Below, piece by piece: positions 28,524 to 37,577 of a stretch of 64,000 bases of DNA. The first letter of the stretch is position 1; each line of letters begins with the position of its first letter. This DNA is from GCA-002708315 sp963676635 (GTDB lineage Bacteria; Bacteroidota; Bacteroidia; Bacteroidales; F082): NCBI GenBank assembly GCA_963676635.1, contig OY781105.1, positions 3,410,001 through 3,474,000 of the forward strand, in the 5' to 3' direction. The notes below the pieces were generated by a model. It did no database searches. It was not told the origin of the DNA and worked only from the letters and a program-made list of their open reading frames with translations. A program made the translations under genes and the position numbers.

Positions 28524-28611
28524 TTTTCATGCCTGTCAAAATCACTTTTCATACGTATCAAAATCATTTTTCATACGTATGAAAATAGTATATGATACTT
28601 ATGAAAACAAT
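28524..28611. repeat. Four-unit 22-bp tandem array with palindromic core (array A)
   Basis: Units begin at 28524, 28546, 28568 and 28590, an exact 22-bp period. The two central units share TTTTCATACGTATCAAAATCA nearly base for base (given here in part: core ATACGTAT, then CAAAATCA); the first and last are degenerate. The core ATACGTAT is self-complementary. The 3' flank of the core is A-rich. The array is about 140 bp upstream of a nucleoside phosphorylase and resembles the array at 47336-47413. Confidence 0.85.
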
Positions 28612-28721
28612 AACAAGACAGCAGGGATGATGCATTATTACAGCAGTAAATGACCACAAACACAGCTTCCGACTTACATAAAACTTATACCTTAAAACTC
28701 AAAACCTTATATTTAATATTC

Positions 28722-28729
28722 TATATTTG
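28722..28729 (+). promoter_or_regulatory. Possible -7 box for the nucleoside phosphorylase gene
   Basis: TATATTTG matches the Bacteroidota -7 consensus TAnnTTTG and lies 18 bp before the chosen ATG. No clear -33 TTG was found at the usual spacing, so support is partial. Confidence 0.35.
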
Positions 28730-28747
28730 CAGGTTTATAAAATTATT

Positions 28748-29626
28748 ATGACAAGAATCAAAAAATCGGAATTAGTATTGAACACTGAAGGCGCACTTTA
28801 TCATATTAACTTAGTGCCTGGTGATGCTGCAACAACTATTATGCTTGTTGGCGATCCTGGTAGGGTAGAGCTTGTTTCAAGCTTTTTTGATACTATTGAT
28901 TTGAGAAAACAGAATAGAGAAATAAACACCGTAACTGGAACATATAAAGGGAAAAGACTTACAGTAATGTCAACAGGAATGGGTGTTGATAATGTTGAGA
29001 TTGTTGTTAATGAGCTTGATGCCTTGTTTAATGTCGATCTTGAGAATAAAGTTGAAAAAGAGCAGAAAACTACTCTTAATCTTATCAGAGTTGGTACCTC
29101 AGGAGCTTTAAGAGAAGAGATCCCCGTTGTTGACTCATATCTTGTTTCTGAATATGCTGTTGGTCTTGATGGCATGGCATATTTTTACAAGAAAGGCAGT
29201 GAAGCCATGGAGACTACCCTCACAAATGAATTTATAAAAATGCTTAGTTGGGACAGCCACATGCCCCGTCCTTATGGTGTAAGGGCCTCAGATTACCTGA
29301 TTGAGAAATTAGGACATGGATGGAGAAAAGGTATTACACTGACAGCTCCTGGATTTTATGCGCCACAGGGACGTGAACTCAGACTGCAGGTTGAAGACAA
29401 TACTATTATCAGTCGCGCTGCACAATTTGAGTACAAAGGTGCAAAAGTATCAAACTTTGAGATGGAAACATCATCACTATATATTCTTTCAAAAATGCTT
29501 GGGCACAACGCCCTTACTGTTTGTGATATTATTGCAAACCGTATCACGGATGATTTTAATCCTGATTATAAATCAAGCATGGAACATCTTGTTAAAGAAA
29601 TGCTTAACAGGCTGGTAGAAGTGTAA
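28748..29626 (+). CDS. Nucleoside phosphorylase (uridine phosphorylase-like)
   Basis: The ATG at 28748 gives 292 residues. The phosphate-binding GDPGRV near residue 35, STGMGVDNVEI near 76, GTSGAL near 115 and the base/ribose-binding FEMETSSLY near 236 are typical of the PNP/UDP phosphorylase family. It cleaves a nucleoside with phosphate to free base and ribose-1-phosphate in the cytosol. The length and pattern suggest the uridine-phosphorylase branch, but substrate assignment by eye is uncertain. Confidence 0.87.
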   Translation: MTRIKKSELVLNTEGALYHINLVPGDAATTIMLVGDPGRVELVSSFFDTIDLRKQNREINTVTGTYKGKRLTVMSTGMGVDNVEIVVNELDALFNVDLENKVEKEQKTTLNLIRVGTSGALREEIPVVDSYLVSEYAVGLDGMAYFYKKGSEAMETTLTNEFIKMLSWDSHMPRPYGVRASDYLIEKLGHGWRKGITLTAPGFYAPQGRELRLQVEDNTIISRAAQFEYKGAKVSNFEMETSSLYILSKMLGHNALTVCDIIANRITDDFNPDYKSSMEHLVKEMLNRLVEV

Positions 29627-29674
29627 GGATGATTATGCTTATTTTGGTATGCCTTTTTATTGTATCGGAAAGCG

Positions 29675-30712
29675 TTATGAAATAAATCTTACATCTGAAC
29701 TGTCAATGTAAATGCTAATTTCATTACCTTTAACCAGTGAAGTTTGAGAGACGGCCTTTTTGCTCATTATTATGGAAACACTTATGCCGATATCAACAAG
29801 TATTTCGTATCCTGTTTTTGTGGGGGTAATATCTTTTATCTTACCACGATAAGCTTTTAAATCTTTCCGTCGGTCACCACGGAATATCAGCGATTGCTCA
29901 TTACTGATAGTTATAAATCCTTTTTCATATTTAATGTCAGATTCAAGAGGTACTTCAACCTTACCTTCAATCAGCAGAGTTTTGTCATCTATCTTAACGG
30001 CTTTGTAGAAATTCTTTATGCCTGTAAGGTTAGCAACGAACACAGACTTTGGGAAGTCAAACACATCTTTAGCCTTTCCTTGTTGAACAATACAACCGTT
30101 TTGAAGTATGCCAACTTTGTTAGCCAGGATAGCCGCTTCTTCATAATCATGCGTTACATGTATTATGGTAATGCCTTCATTGTTAAGCTTGCGTAACAGC
30201 TTGCGTATATCGTCACGTAGTTGTATATCAAGAGATGATAGTGGTTCGTCCAGAAGCAGACAGTCGGGTTTGAGTGCAAGAGTTCGTGCGATGGCTACTC
30301 TTTGCTGTTCCCCTCCTGATAAAGTTAATGGGCCGCGGTGAAGTAGATGTGATATGCCGGTTTTTTCTGCCAGTTCTACCACAATATCCTCCATTTGGTT
30401 TTTACTAACACCTGATGATTTCAAAGGGTATTCAATATTTCTCCTCACTGTCATATGCGGGAATACAGAATAATCCTGAAAAACAAGACCAATATTCCTT
30501 TTTTGAATCCTTATATTGGTTATATCCTTACCATTATGTATTATTTTTCCTTTGTCAGGAGATATTAATCCTGCAATTATTTCAAGAATAATACTCTTGC
30601 CTGCACCTGATTTACCCAGAAGGACGTAATAATCACCTGATTCAACACGGATGTTTACATCATTTAGTTGAAAATCCTTATAAATTTTTGATATGTTATG
30701 TAGCTCAATCAT
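29675..30712 (-). CDS. wtpC: Tungstate/molybdate ABC transporter ATP-binding protein
   Basis: The start MIELHNISKIY at 30712 fits ABC ATPases; a longer frame to 30766 is rejected as it would run far into the permease gene. The product has 345 residues. Walker A GKSGAGKS is near residue 35, the signature LSGGEQQRVA near 130 and Walker B LLLDEP near 150. The C-terminal about 110 residues form a TOBE/MOP-like domain, as in ModC/WtpC where it binds oxyanion. Its ATG overlaps the permease stop by four bases (29675 end is operon end). Confidence 0.87.
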   Translation of the reverse strand: MIELHNISKIYKDFQLNDVNIRVESGDYYVLLGKSGAGKSIILEIIAGLISPDKGKIIHNGKDITNIRIQKRNIGLVFQDYSVFPHMTVRRNIEYPLKSSGVSKNQMEDIVVELAEKTGISHLLHRGPLTLSGGEQQRVAIARTLALKPDCLLLDEPLSSLDIQLRDDIRKLLRKLNNEGITIIHVTHDYEEAAILANKVGILQNGCIVQQGKAKDVFDFPKSVFVANLTGIKNFYKAVKIDDKTLLIEGKVEVPLESDIKYEKGFITISNEQSLIFRGDRRKDLKAYRGKIKDITPTKTGYEILVDIGISVSIIMSKKAVSQTSLVKGNEISIYIDSSDVRFIS

Positions 30713-31494
30713 TCTGGATTCTTTTTGTTGGTAATTATTCTGAGCAGAACAAAGAACAGCAGGCAAACAATAATAAACACAACCGACACAGGGCGTGCAT
30801 AGTCTAACCCAAAAGCTCCAAAACGTTCGTAAATAAGAACAGGTGTTATCATCGGATGGTAAGCCACGATAACAACTGCGCCGAACTCACTCATACCACG
30901 TGCAAACATAAGTATCAATCCCGAAACAATACTTCTGGTAGCAAGAGGCATCGAAATGGTAAAGAACACCCTTGTAGGAGAAGCCCCCAGATTTAGGGCG
31001 GCTTTTTCAAGGCGCTCAGGAACAGCAGCGAATCCATCGCGGGCAGCGTTTAATAAAAACGGAATGCTGACAAAAGCCATGGCTACAGCAATTCCGGCAG
31101 GATTGTTTACAAAATTTATCCCCAGTTCTGATGCCGCTTTTCCTATTACAGTATCACGGGAAATAATTCCTATTATTGCAATACCAGCAGCGGAATGGGG
31201 TATCACAACAGGAATGTCGATAATGCCCATAATAAGCTTTTTGCCTTTGAACTCCTTACGCGCGAGTATATAAGATAAAGGTATAGCAGCTATAGCAAAT
31301 GTTACTGTTGCTAAAAATGATGTGTACAAGGTAAGCCATATACTATGTTGAACTTCTTTATCAGCAGATGTTTCAATAAAATCACCGGCTGAAGTATGTA
31401 GAAACATGCTTAGTAAAGGAGCAATTATAAACAGCAGGGCCAGTCCTCCAAGGAAGATAAACACTAAGTTTAATGTACTGAACCTTGTTTTCAC
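30709..31494 (-). CDS. wtpB: Tungstate/molybdate ABC transporter permease
   Basis: A 261-residue integral inner-membrane protein with about six hydrophobic helices. The EAA-type coupling loop is AALNLGASPTRVFFTISMPLA near residue 165. The family pattern (RGMSEFGAVVIVAYHP) is that of ModB/WtpB/TupB permeases. It sits eight bases after the binding-protein gene and overlaps wtpC by four, so the three are translationally coupled. Molybdate and tungstate cannot be separated from the permease alone. Confidence 0.87.
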   Translation of the reverse strand: MKTRFSTLNLVFIFLGGLALLFIIAPLLSMFLHTSAGDFIETSADKEVQHSIWLTLYTSFLATVTFAIAAIPLSYILARKEFKGKKLIMGIIDIPVVIPHSAAGIAIIGIISRDTVIGKAASELGINFVNNPAGIAVAMAFVSIPFLLNAARDGFAAVPERLEKAALNLGASPTRVFFTISMPLATRSIVSGLILMFARGMSEFGAVVIVAYHPMITPVLIYERFGAFGLDYARPVSVVFIIVCLLFFVLLRIITNKKNPE

Positions 31495-31502
31495 ATCAAG
31501 TG

Positions 31503-32456
31503 TTATTTATCAAGTGCATATTTTTTCAGTAACCCAGGAATATTTTCATAAGTTATTGAAAGCGATGGTACTAAAGAGTTTTGTCCGTTAGCTTCCATAA
31601 TCTTTACACCTTCATTTTTCGATAAAAGAAATTCCATAAACATAATAGCATTGTCAGTGTTTGGTGCATTATTTGGGATAGTAACGCCATAAATCATAGC
31701 TTCACCTTTCCTTGTAATTGTTTCACCGGGTTTCTTGCCTGAGATATCCACGGTTGCAGTAGCATAAAACTCATCCAGCTTTGGATTTTTAAGGTTTATA
31801 CTGTCGGGCAGTACAATGTAATCGAGCTTATGCTGAATGGCTACTGATTTATAAAGGAAAAGATAATCGATAACATCTGTTTCCAAAAGGCCTATCAGGT
31901 CAACTTCTTTGGGCCTGATATAGTTATTATCCTTTTGGAGAAGTGTTTCAGAAAGACCAGGGATATTATAAACATCTTCTGCCAGTTTGCATGTGAGCAC
32001 TGTTCTGTAACCACAGGGATCAAAATCCGGATTTGATCTGCCATAAATAACCTCAGGTTTTTGAAGAATGTGATACCAGTTTTCTGTGTTTATTGAATCT
32101 TTAAGTCTGGATTTATCATGAAACACAACAGCCATCTCATTACCTGCAAATTTAATATTCCAGCTTGCGTATTCAGGGATAAGCAAATTGTCGATCACTT
32201 TGTAATCGGCAGATGCCATAATATCACATTTACGATGTAAATCGGTTATTTTACGTGCACACTGCCTGCTTCCTGCTGCTTCTGAAATAATCTCAATCTC
32301 GGGATGCTGCTTATTGAACTCAGTAGTAATATCTTTAAAAGGTACCGAAAGGCTGCCAGCATGAAAAATAATGAGCTGGCTTTTGTTATTTTGAGAGTCA
32401 CATGATATTATTACCAGTGATAATGCCAGAATGAGATATGTTAATCGAAATCTCAT
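31503..32456 (-). CDS. wtpA: Tungstate/molybdate-binding lipoprotein (WtpA family)
   Basis: A 317-residue extracytoplasmic solute-binding protein with a lipobox ending at Cys19 (VIISC). The segments FHAGSLSVPFKDI, EAAGSRQCARKI, DIMASADYKVID and YGRSNPDFDPCGYRT are typical of the WtpA/ModA branch that binds tungstate and molybdate oxyanions in six-coordinate form. Its ATG shares one base with the stop of the upstream lipoprotein gene (TAATG), and wtpB follows. Tungstate is favoured because of the WtpA-type sequence, but this is inference. Confidence 0.85.
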   Translation of the reverse strand: MRFRLTYLILALSLVIISCDSQNNKSQLIIFHAGSLSVPFKDITTEFNKQHPEIEIISEAAGSRQCARKITDLHRKCDIMASADYKVIDNLLIPEYASWNIKFAGNEMAVVFHDKSRLKDSINTENWYHILQKPEVIYGRSNPDFDPCGYRTVLTCKLAEDVYNIPGLSETLLQKDNNYIRPKEVDLIGLLETDVIDYLFLYKSVAIQHKLDYIVLPDSINLKNPKLDEFYATATVDISGKKPGETITRKGEAMIYGVTIPNNAPNTDNAIMFMEFLLSKNEGVKIMEANGQNSLVPSLSITYENIPGLLKKYALDK

Positions 32457-33550
32457 TATTTTTGATGCTCTGAATAATAGACAGCATTAACACCTTTAAC
32501 AGCCCTGTCGGAGAAAAAGTCACATGAAGGGAAGATGCGAAAGATCCCATCAGTAGTAACATCAGGATCACAGATAAGCAATATATCAGCTTGATCATTT
32601 CTGTTGCTAATCTCACTTAGGGTGAAAGTAGCACGATAACCATCATCAGCGGCAATAACTACGAGTCCTTCACGCAGTGATTTCTGGTTAAGATCAACCA
32701 TTTCGCTAAGGATATTCTTTAACTCAACACCTGAGAAAGGTTGTGTACTGTGAATACCACGACCTCGACCGTAGAAAATAGTGTGTAGACTCTCATTCTG
32801 CAAATCTTCCGGGTTTTCTGTAAAACTAACCGTTGGGTTGTTCTCTACATAAAAATCTACTTTAGGGCTAAACAGAGGGTATTTACCTTTTTCTATTTCT
32901 AATGTTTTAGGATATGACTTAACTGTAATCTTTGTGGGATTGCTGATATTCCTTTCGGTAATAAGGTCGCTAACAACAACAAGCTTGCTGTCAACTGGCA
33001 ATTGCCATAGCTCATTTGTTTTGGAAGGCACAATACGCATTACATCTGTAGCAATGATAATCTCGTTAAGATGATTGGGATAGTATATCTCACCCCAGCT
33101 TACAACAGCTTTATCCCCTTTTTCATTTTCAATTTCAACGAATAAATCGATGATTGGCTTAAACCCATCAGCATTTTGCTTGTCCAGAGCGTAGTGGTTA
33201 AGTATGTCAAACAATGAATAACCATCGTAACGATACGCACCCACAAATTTATCACTGTCACCATCAAAAAGGGTTTCTTTAACAATAACACTGTGCTTAG
33301 TTAGTTTTGAGAAATCTACTAAGCCCGGATTTGATACTTCACCAGTAATTTCCAGTGGACTGGTTTTTAATGCATATGTTGGTGCATTATCATAGAAATT
33401 ATTTGTTGCGTCAATAGTGTCAACAGAAATAACTATATCTGTATTTTCATGTGATTTTTCATGGTTGCATGAAAACCCGAATAAAAAGCCTGCTATTACT
33501 AAAGCTGTAAAAAACGGTGTTCTGATTCTTTTTAAAACTTTTGTGCTCAT
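32456..33550 (-). CDS. Lipoprotein with two sulfite-oxidase-fold (molybdopterin-binding-like) domains
   Basis: The start MSTKVLKRI at 33550 gives 364 residues; a longer frame to 33637 would run into the KAS III gene. A lipobox ends at Cys25 or so (FGFSC). Two consecutive regions, about 50-195 (LEITGEVSNPG...YRYDGYSLFDIL...) and about 215-360 (STQPFSGVELKNIL...AADDGYRATF), each resemble the oxidoreductase molybdopterin-binding fold (PF00174 type). Neither shows the canonical molybdenum-ligating Cys that I would expect, so it may bind pterin or metal without redox activity. It is coupled to wtpA by a one-base stop/start overlap, tying it to tungstate/molybdate uptake. Fold assignment is by eye. 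Confidence 0.6.
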   Translation of the reverse strand: MSTKVLKRIRTPFFTALVIAGFLFGFSCNHEKSHENTDIVISVDTIDATNNFYDNAPTYALKTSPLEITGEVSNPGLVDFSKLTKHSVIVKETLFDGDSDKFVGAYRYDGYSLFDILNHYALDKQNADGFKPIIDLFVEIENEKGDKAVVSWGEIYYPNHLNEIIIATDVMRIVPSKTNELWQLPVDSKLVVVSDLITERNISNPTKITVKSYPKTLEIEKGKYPLFSPKVDFYVENNPTVSFTENPEDLQNESLHTIFYGRGRGIHSTQPFSGVELKNILSEMVDLNQKSLREGLVVIAADDGYRATFTLSEISNRNDQADILLICDPDVTTDGIFRIFPSCDFFSDRAVKGVNAVYYSEHQK

Positions 33551-33609
33551 TTGTAATGATTTTATAATATTAAACTGATTTAAAGCGGTGATAAAAATAA
33601 GATAAAAAG

Positions 33610-34617
33610 TTATAATGTCATTATTGTTCCTCCCCATGAGAATCCAACACCAAAGCCAGCCATCAATATAAGATCACCTCTTTTAAGTCTGTTGGTTTTT
33701 AATCCATTAGCAAGAACAATCGGAATAGTTGATGATACAGTATTACCTGTGGTTTCTATGTCAATAATCAATTTGCTTTGAGGTATTTTTAATTTCTTTC
33801 CAATTGTTTCAACAATTATTCTGTTAGCCTGGTGGAAAACAAAATGATCTATATCATCTAGTTTAAGTACTGCTTTGTCAAGAAGACTGTAAACAAGCAT
33901 AGGTGCTTTAGCAATGGAGAAATTAAAGACTTCAGCTCCATCCATATAAAAGTTTGCAGGGTTTCTTATATTTCCTTTGTTGTCAGTATAGTCATCTGTA
34001 CTATATTCAGGTAGCGGATATCTCTCTCTTCCGTGTTCGATAATTATTTTGTCATGTTTACTCCCATCTGTACCAAACCTAAAACCGGATGATAATTTAT
34101 CACCTTCATATCTGGTAATAAGGCTTGCCGTAGCTCCGTCTCCAAAGATTGCCCTGTTGCTTTTGTCTTTTTCATGGATTGTCTTTGTTATAGCTTCTGA
34201 TGTGATGAGAAGTACATTATTTGCATTTCCTGATATGATAAGGCTATCTGCGAGATTAAGTCCGTATATATAACCTGTGCATCCTTGATTGAAGTCAAAA
34301 GTGCCACAAAGCTCAGGTAGTTCAAGCTTGTCGTGAATAATACATGCTGATGGAGGAGTGATATAATCGCCACCTGTAGAACAGAATATCAGGTAGTCAA
34401 TGTCATTTCTGCATATACCCTCTTTGAAAAGAGAGAGAGCTGCATTAACACCCATATCAACTGATGTTTCCCCTTTAGCACTGATATGTCTGCTATGAAC
34501 ACCAGTTAATCTTGTTAATTCTGGAAGCTTTAGATTAGGGAACTCCTTGGCAAGATCTTTATTTGTTAGTGTGGCTTCAGGAAACCATGTGCTTATTTTT
34601 TTTATGGTGCTGCGCAT
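33610..34617 (-). CDS. 3-oxoacyl-ACP synthase III family protein
   Basis: A 335-residue thiolase-fold enzyme. The catalytic triad is visible: Cys113 in FNQGCTGY, His in FVFHQAN (about 263) and Asn in TTGNTVSS (about 293). The C-terminal GFGVGFSWGG is typical. KAS III enzymes condense an acyl-CoA or acyl thioester with malonyl-ACP. Its neighbours are a GT-C/TPR protein (5 bp upstream) and an alpha/beta hydrolase, and a fatty acyl-AMP ligase reads divergently. This suggests a specialised acyl pathway and not the housekeeping FabH. Confidence 0.88.
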   Translation of the reverse strand: MRSTIKKISTWFPEATLTNKDLAKEFPNLKLPELTRLTGVHSRHISAKGETSVDMGVNAALSLFKEGICRNDIDYLIFCSTGGDYITPPSACIIHDKLELPELCGTFDFNQGCTGYIYGLNLADSLIISGNANNVLLITSEAITKTIHEKDKSNRAIFGDGATASLITRYEGDKLSSGFRFGTDGSKHDKIIIEHGRERYPLPEYSTDDYTDNKGNIRNPANFYMDGAEVFNFSIAKAPMLVYSLLDKAVLKLDDIDHFVFHQANRIIVETIGKKLKIPQSKLIIDIETTGNTVSSTIPIVLANGLKTNRLKRGDLILMAGFGVGFSWGGTIMTL

Positions 34618-34622
34618 TACAA

Positions 34623-36692
34623 TTATTTCTTATTATTTATAGGTTGAGACATCCTTATGTAATATGAAGCTCTTTTATTATCTCCTCTTGACTGATAATA
34701 AGAGGATAATAATCTGGCTATATTTTCATTGTGTGATAACTCAAAAGCTCGGGAAAAGTAATCAACCGCAGTTGCTGTATCACCAACATTAACTGCGTAA
34801 TTACCCAAATTTATTAAAGGCATATCATCGTCAGGATATTTATCAATAATATTCATATTTATTTCTACAGCTTTTCCCACATTGTGGTTTTGATAATATG
34901 CATTTGCCAGTCGCGACATGCTGTAAATTGTTCCGCCATCAACATCTGCTGCTTTCTGAAAGTACACAATGGATGAGTCGTAGTTATTCTGTAACTCAAA
35001 AGTGTTAGCCAGATTAAAGTAAGCACTACCATAGTCGGGTTTATATTTAATGGCCTTTTTAAAATAACTGATAGCAGTATTGAAATATTTTTCTGCATTT
35101 TTTTCTTCTTGCAGAGCCTTTATTGTATCATTACGTTCCAAATAACTTTTGTTTCTGATCATTGCTTGGTTACCATGGATTTTTGAGTAGATAGTGCCAA
35201 GGTTATTCCAGGTAGGGTAATGAGTGGAATCCAGTTCTACGGCTCTCTTGTAATGTTTGTCTGCTCTGTCAATTGCGCCTTTGATGAATTTATAAGGATT
35301 AACAGGTTTTGCCAATTCAGCATTTACCTGATTCATTATTTCATGTGCATACAGGTTGTTAGCTTTAACAGAATTCCATAGTCTTGGCATATCTGCTTTA
35401 TAAAGAGAATACTGTGTTCTCCACTGAGTGTTTCTCACATGTACATAATAACCTGAAGGAATAATTATTAAGATTACAATGAGTGATATCCATCTCGTTT
35501 TGATTTGTCTTTTCTGAGAGAGTTCAGTATTAACACCGAATAATTTAAACAGTATCCATATTATCAATGCCGATGATGATATTGTGGGGAATAGCAGGAA
35601 TCTGTCAGCTACTATTCCCGGAACAAGCATCACGATATTAGCGTACATGGATATATTAATAAAAAAGTATATAATTATAAAGGAGAGGAAGCTTTTGCTT
35701 TTTAATCCTTTAATGGCAATTACAAGCATTGCCAGATACGTTGCCAGAGAAAGAAGTGCCCATGGATTAGTCCAACCTACAACGGGTATCATATTGTATC
35801 CATAATAATAAAGTAGTGGGAATGGCACAAACATTTGTTTTAAATAGAAACCGAGTACATAAAAAGATGTGCTGAGGCGGATAATCGGATTGTTGACTTG
35901 AATAAGGGGGTTTTCAAAAAGCCTAGTTAGTGTTCGGCTTGCTTCAGGAAGCATCATTGAGCGAAATATTAAAAATCCTGCAACAATTACAAAAGTGGAG
36001 ATAGTAAATGCAATTATTTTCTTTGGTTTTAAGTCCGTAAAGAAATAGAGTATAAGTGGAAAAACAGCTAATTGCGCTAATGCTGATCCTTTTGACAGGA
36101 GAGCCAGAATAAATAAAAATATTCCTGTTATAAGAAACCTGGTTTTTGATGTGTCAGCCCATTTTAAAAAGTGCCAGATGGCCGAGAATGAGAAAATAAA
36201 GTTCAGAAGCATATCCCTGTTTTTCAGACTTGCAACAACTTCTGTGTGTGCGGGATGTGCCATAAATAATAGTACTATAAGGAAAGGGAACCATGGATTA
36301 TAGTTTTTGAAAATTCGTCGTAACACCATGTAAAGTATCAATAGCGCAACAATATACAAAAGTATGTTGATAAAATGGCTTATATAAGGGTTCCAAGGGT
36401 AGTCAGCAGTGAACTGATATTCCAATGCGTAAGTCAGTTTAACTATGGGGCGATATCCGTATTCAACACCCTCGCTTGAGCCGTAAAGATTAGTGAATAT
36501 ATCAGGTATGCCTGAGATGCCTTGCTTAGTGAATTGATCATCAGTATTCACATAAAAATCATCCATGGAAAAATAGTTAAAGGTTGTGTTGTAATAAAAT
36601 ACCATTGTTAGAGTAATTATTACAATCTTAAACCACATCACCAGTTTTTTTTCAGGTATTACATTAATTATGTTTTTATTTTTTTTACTCAT
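34623..36692 (-). CDS. GT-C/TMTC-like membrane protein with TPR repeats
   Basis: A 689-residue protein. About ten membrane segments occupy residues 18-430. Near the first loop is the acidic FSMDDFYVN, and HPAHTEVVASLKNRDMLLN near residue 145 matches the signature of TMTC/O-mannosyltransferase-like GT-C proteins. Residues about 480-680 are tandem TPRs (YPTWNNLGTIY, YGSAYFNLANTFELQ, MPLINLGNYA). A lipid-linked-sugar glycosyltransferase is the family guess; substrate unknown. It starts 14 bp after the alpha/beta hydrolase stop and ends 5 bp before KAS III, in one apparent operon. Confidence 0.72.
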   Translation of the reverse strand: MSKKNKNIINVIPEKKLVMWFKIVIITLTMVFYYNTTFNYFSMDDFYVNTDDQFTKQGISGIPDIFTNLYGSSEGVEYGYRPIVKLTYALEYQFTADYPWNPYISHFINILLYIVALLILYMVLRRIFKNYNPWFPFLIVLLFMAHPAHTEVVASLKNRDMLLNFIFSFSAIWHFLKWADTSKTRFLITGIFLFILALLSKGSALAQLAVFPLILYFFTDLKPKKIIAFTISTFVIVAGFLIFRSMMLPEASRTLTRLFENPLIQVNNPIIRLSTSFYVLGFYLKQMFVPFPLLYYYGYNMIPVVGWTNPWALLSLATYLAMLVIAIKGLKSKSFLSFIIIYFFINISMYANIVMLVPGIVADRFLLFPTISSSALIIWILFKLFGVNTELSQKRQIKTRWISLIVILIIIPSGYYVHVRNTQWRTQYSLYKADMPRLWNSVKANNLYAHEIMNQVNAELAKPVNPYKFIKGAIDRADKHYKRAVELDSTHYPTWNNLGTIYSKIHGNQAMIRNKSYLERNDTIKALQEEKNAEKYFNTAISYFKKAIKYKPDYGSAYFNLANTFELQNNYDSSIVYFQKAADVDGGTIYSMSRLANAYYQNHNVGKAVEINMNIIDKYPDDDMPLINLGNYAVNVGDTATAVDYFSRAFELSHNENIARLLSSYYQSRGDNKRASYYIRMSQPINNKK

Positions 36693-36706
36693 GATAAGAC
36701 TCTGTT

Positions 36707-37498
36707 TTAGTATCGTTTCAAAAATGATTCAACGACTTTTAATGTAAGATCTTTGTTTTCAATAAAGCCCATGTGACCTGTTTTTTCAATAATTAATGAC
36801 TCACTTATTTTTGGCAGAATAATTTGTTCCTTAATCAAATCAAGAGGGATTCGTGGATCTTCTTTGCCAACGATAAATAAAACGGGAAAATCAACAGTTT
36901 GTAATACCCCACAGGTGTCATCACGATCACGCATTCCTGCCAAAGCTGCTGTTATGCCTTCTTTTTTCGTTTTCAGTGATTCCCGTACCATTTGTTGTAT
37001 TTCTGTTCTGTATTTTGTTTTATTCTCTTCTGCAAACAAATCGGGGATAAAATTGCTTATAAAATTACCATGGTTTTTATTAACTATTTCAATGGTTCTT
37101 TCACGGTTTTTCTTTACAGCTTCATTGTCGGCTCCAGCGTGTGAATGGAATAGAATAACTCCGCTCAGCTTGTCAGGATATTTCTTTGCCATTGCCAGTG
37201 AAGCATATCCTCCCATTGAATGGCCTGCGATAATTGTTTTGTTAATGTTTTCTTTGTTAAGAACAGCTGCTATTACATCAGCCATAAGCTCCATGGAATG
37301 AATTTCATCAACACAACCGCTTTCGCCAAATCCTGGTAAGTCAATACAAATAACAGTAGATGACTTACTAAGGTAATCTGCGAAGCTGTTCCACATATTT
37401 CTGTTTTCCAGAAACCCGTGTAAAAAAACAATGGCTTTGCCTTCCCCTTTTAGTGAGTAACTGATTTCTGTATGTTTGAAAGTTATTTTCTTATCCAC
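36707..37498 (-). CDS. Alpha/beta hydrolase
   Basis: The GTG at 37498 starts just before the first core strand (VDKKITFKHTEIS) and gives 263 residues. A longer frame to an ATG at 37600 would overlap the divergent ligase gene and lacks homology-like sequence. The oxyanion motif HGFLENRNMW, the nucleophile in GHSMGGY (Ser about 99), the acid in VGKEDPRIP and the histidine in KTGHMGF are present. Serine as nucleophile argues for an esterase/thioesterase-type activity and not a dehalogenase. It could release or edit acyl chains in the adjacent ligase/KAS pathway. Confidence 0.82.
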   Translation of the reverse strand: MDKKITFKHTEISYSLKGEGKAIVFLHGFLENRNMWNSFADYLSKSSTVICIDLPGFGESGCVDEIHSMELMADVIAAVLNKENINKTIIAGHSMGGYASLAMAKKYPDKLSGVILFHSHAGADNEAVKKNRERTIEIVNKNHGNFISNFIPDLFAEENKTKYRTEIQQMVRESLKTKKEGITAALAGMRDRDDTCGVLQTVDFPVLFIVGKEDPRIPLDLIKEQIILPKISESLIIEKTGHMGFIENKDLTLKVVESFLKRY

Positions 37499-37577
37499 TA
37501 TTTTAATGTTTTGGCAAATATAAAGGGATTTGTTGGAAGAGGAGTTGAGCAAAAAACTATTTTTGTCGATAAAACTG

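Larger units (their letters stand above)
28298..28747. other. 450-bp intergenic region with tandem palindromic array
   Basis: No credible gene is seen between the uspA and nucleoside phosphorylase starts. The region is AT-rich and holds a four-unit 22-bp-period array (28524-28611) and a possible -7 box (28722-28729). Confidence 0.7.

Noticed and set aside
28524..28611. CRISPR array
   Set aside because: Units are contiguous 22-mers with no unique spacers, only four copies, and no cas genes nearby; the same applies to 47336-47413.
33551..33609. Moco/tungsten riboswitch ahead of the transporter operon
   Set aside because: Only 59 bp separate the genes and no long stem structure was found.
33610..37498. 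OleABCD-type long-chain olefin pathway
   Set aside because: The hydrolase has a serine nucleophile (GHSMGG), the ligase is a FAAL with a carrier protein, and no OleD-like reductase is adjacent.
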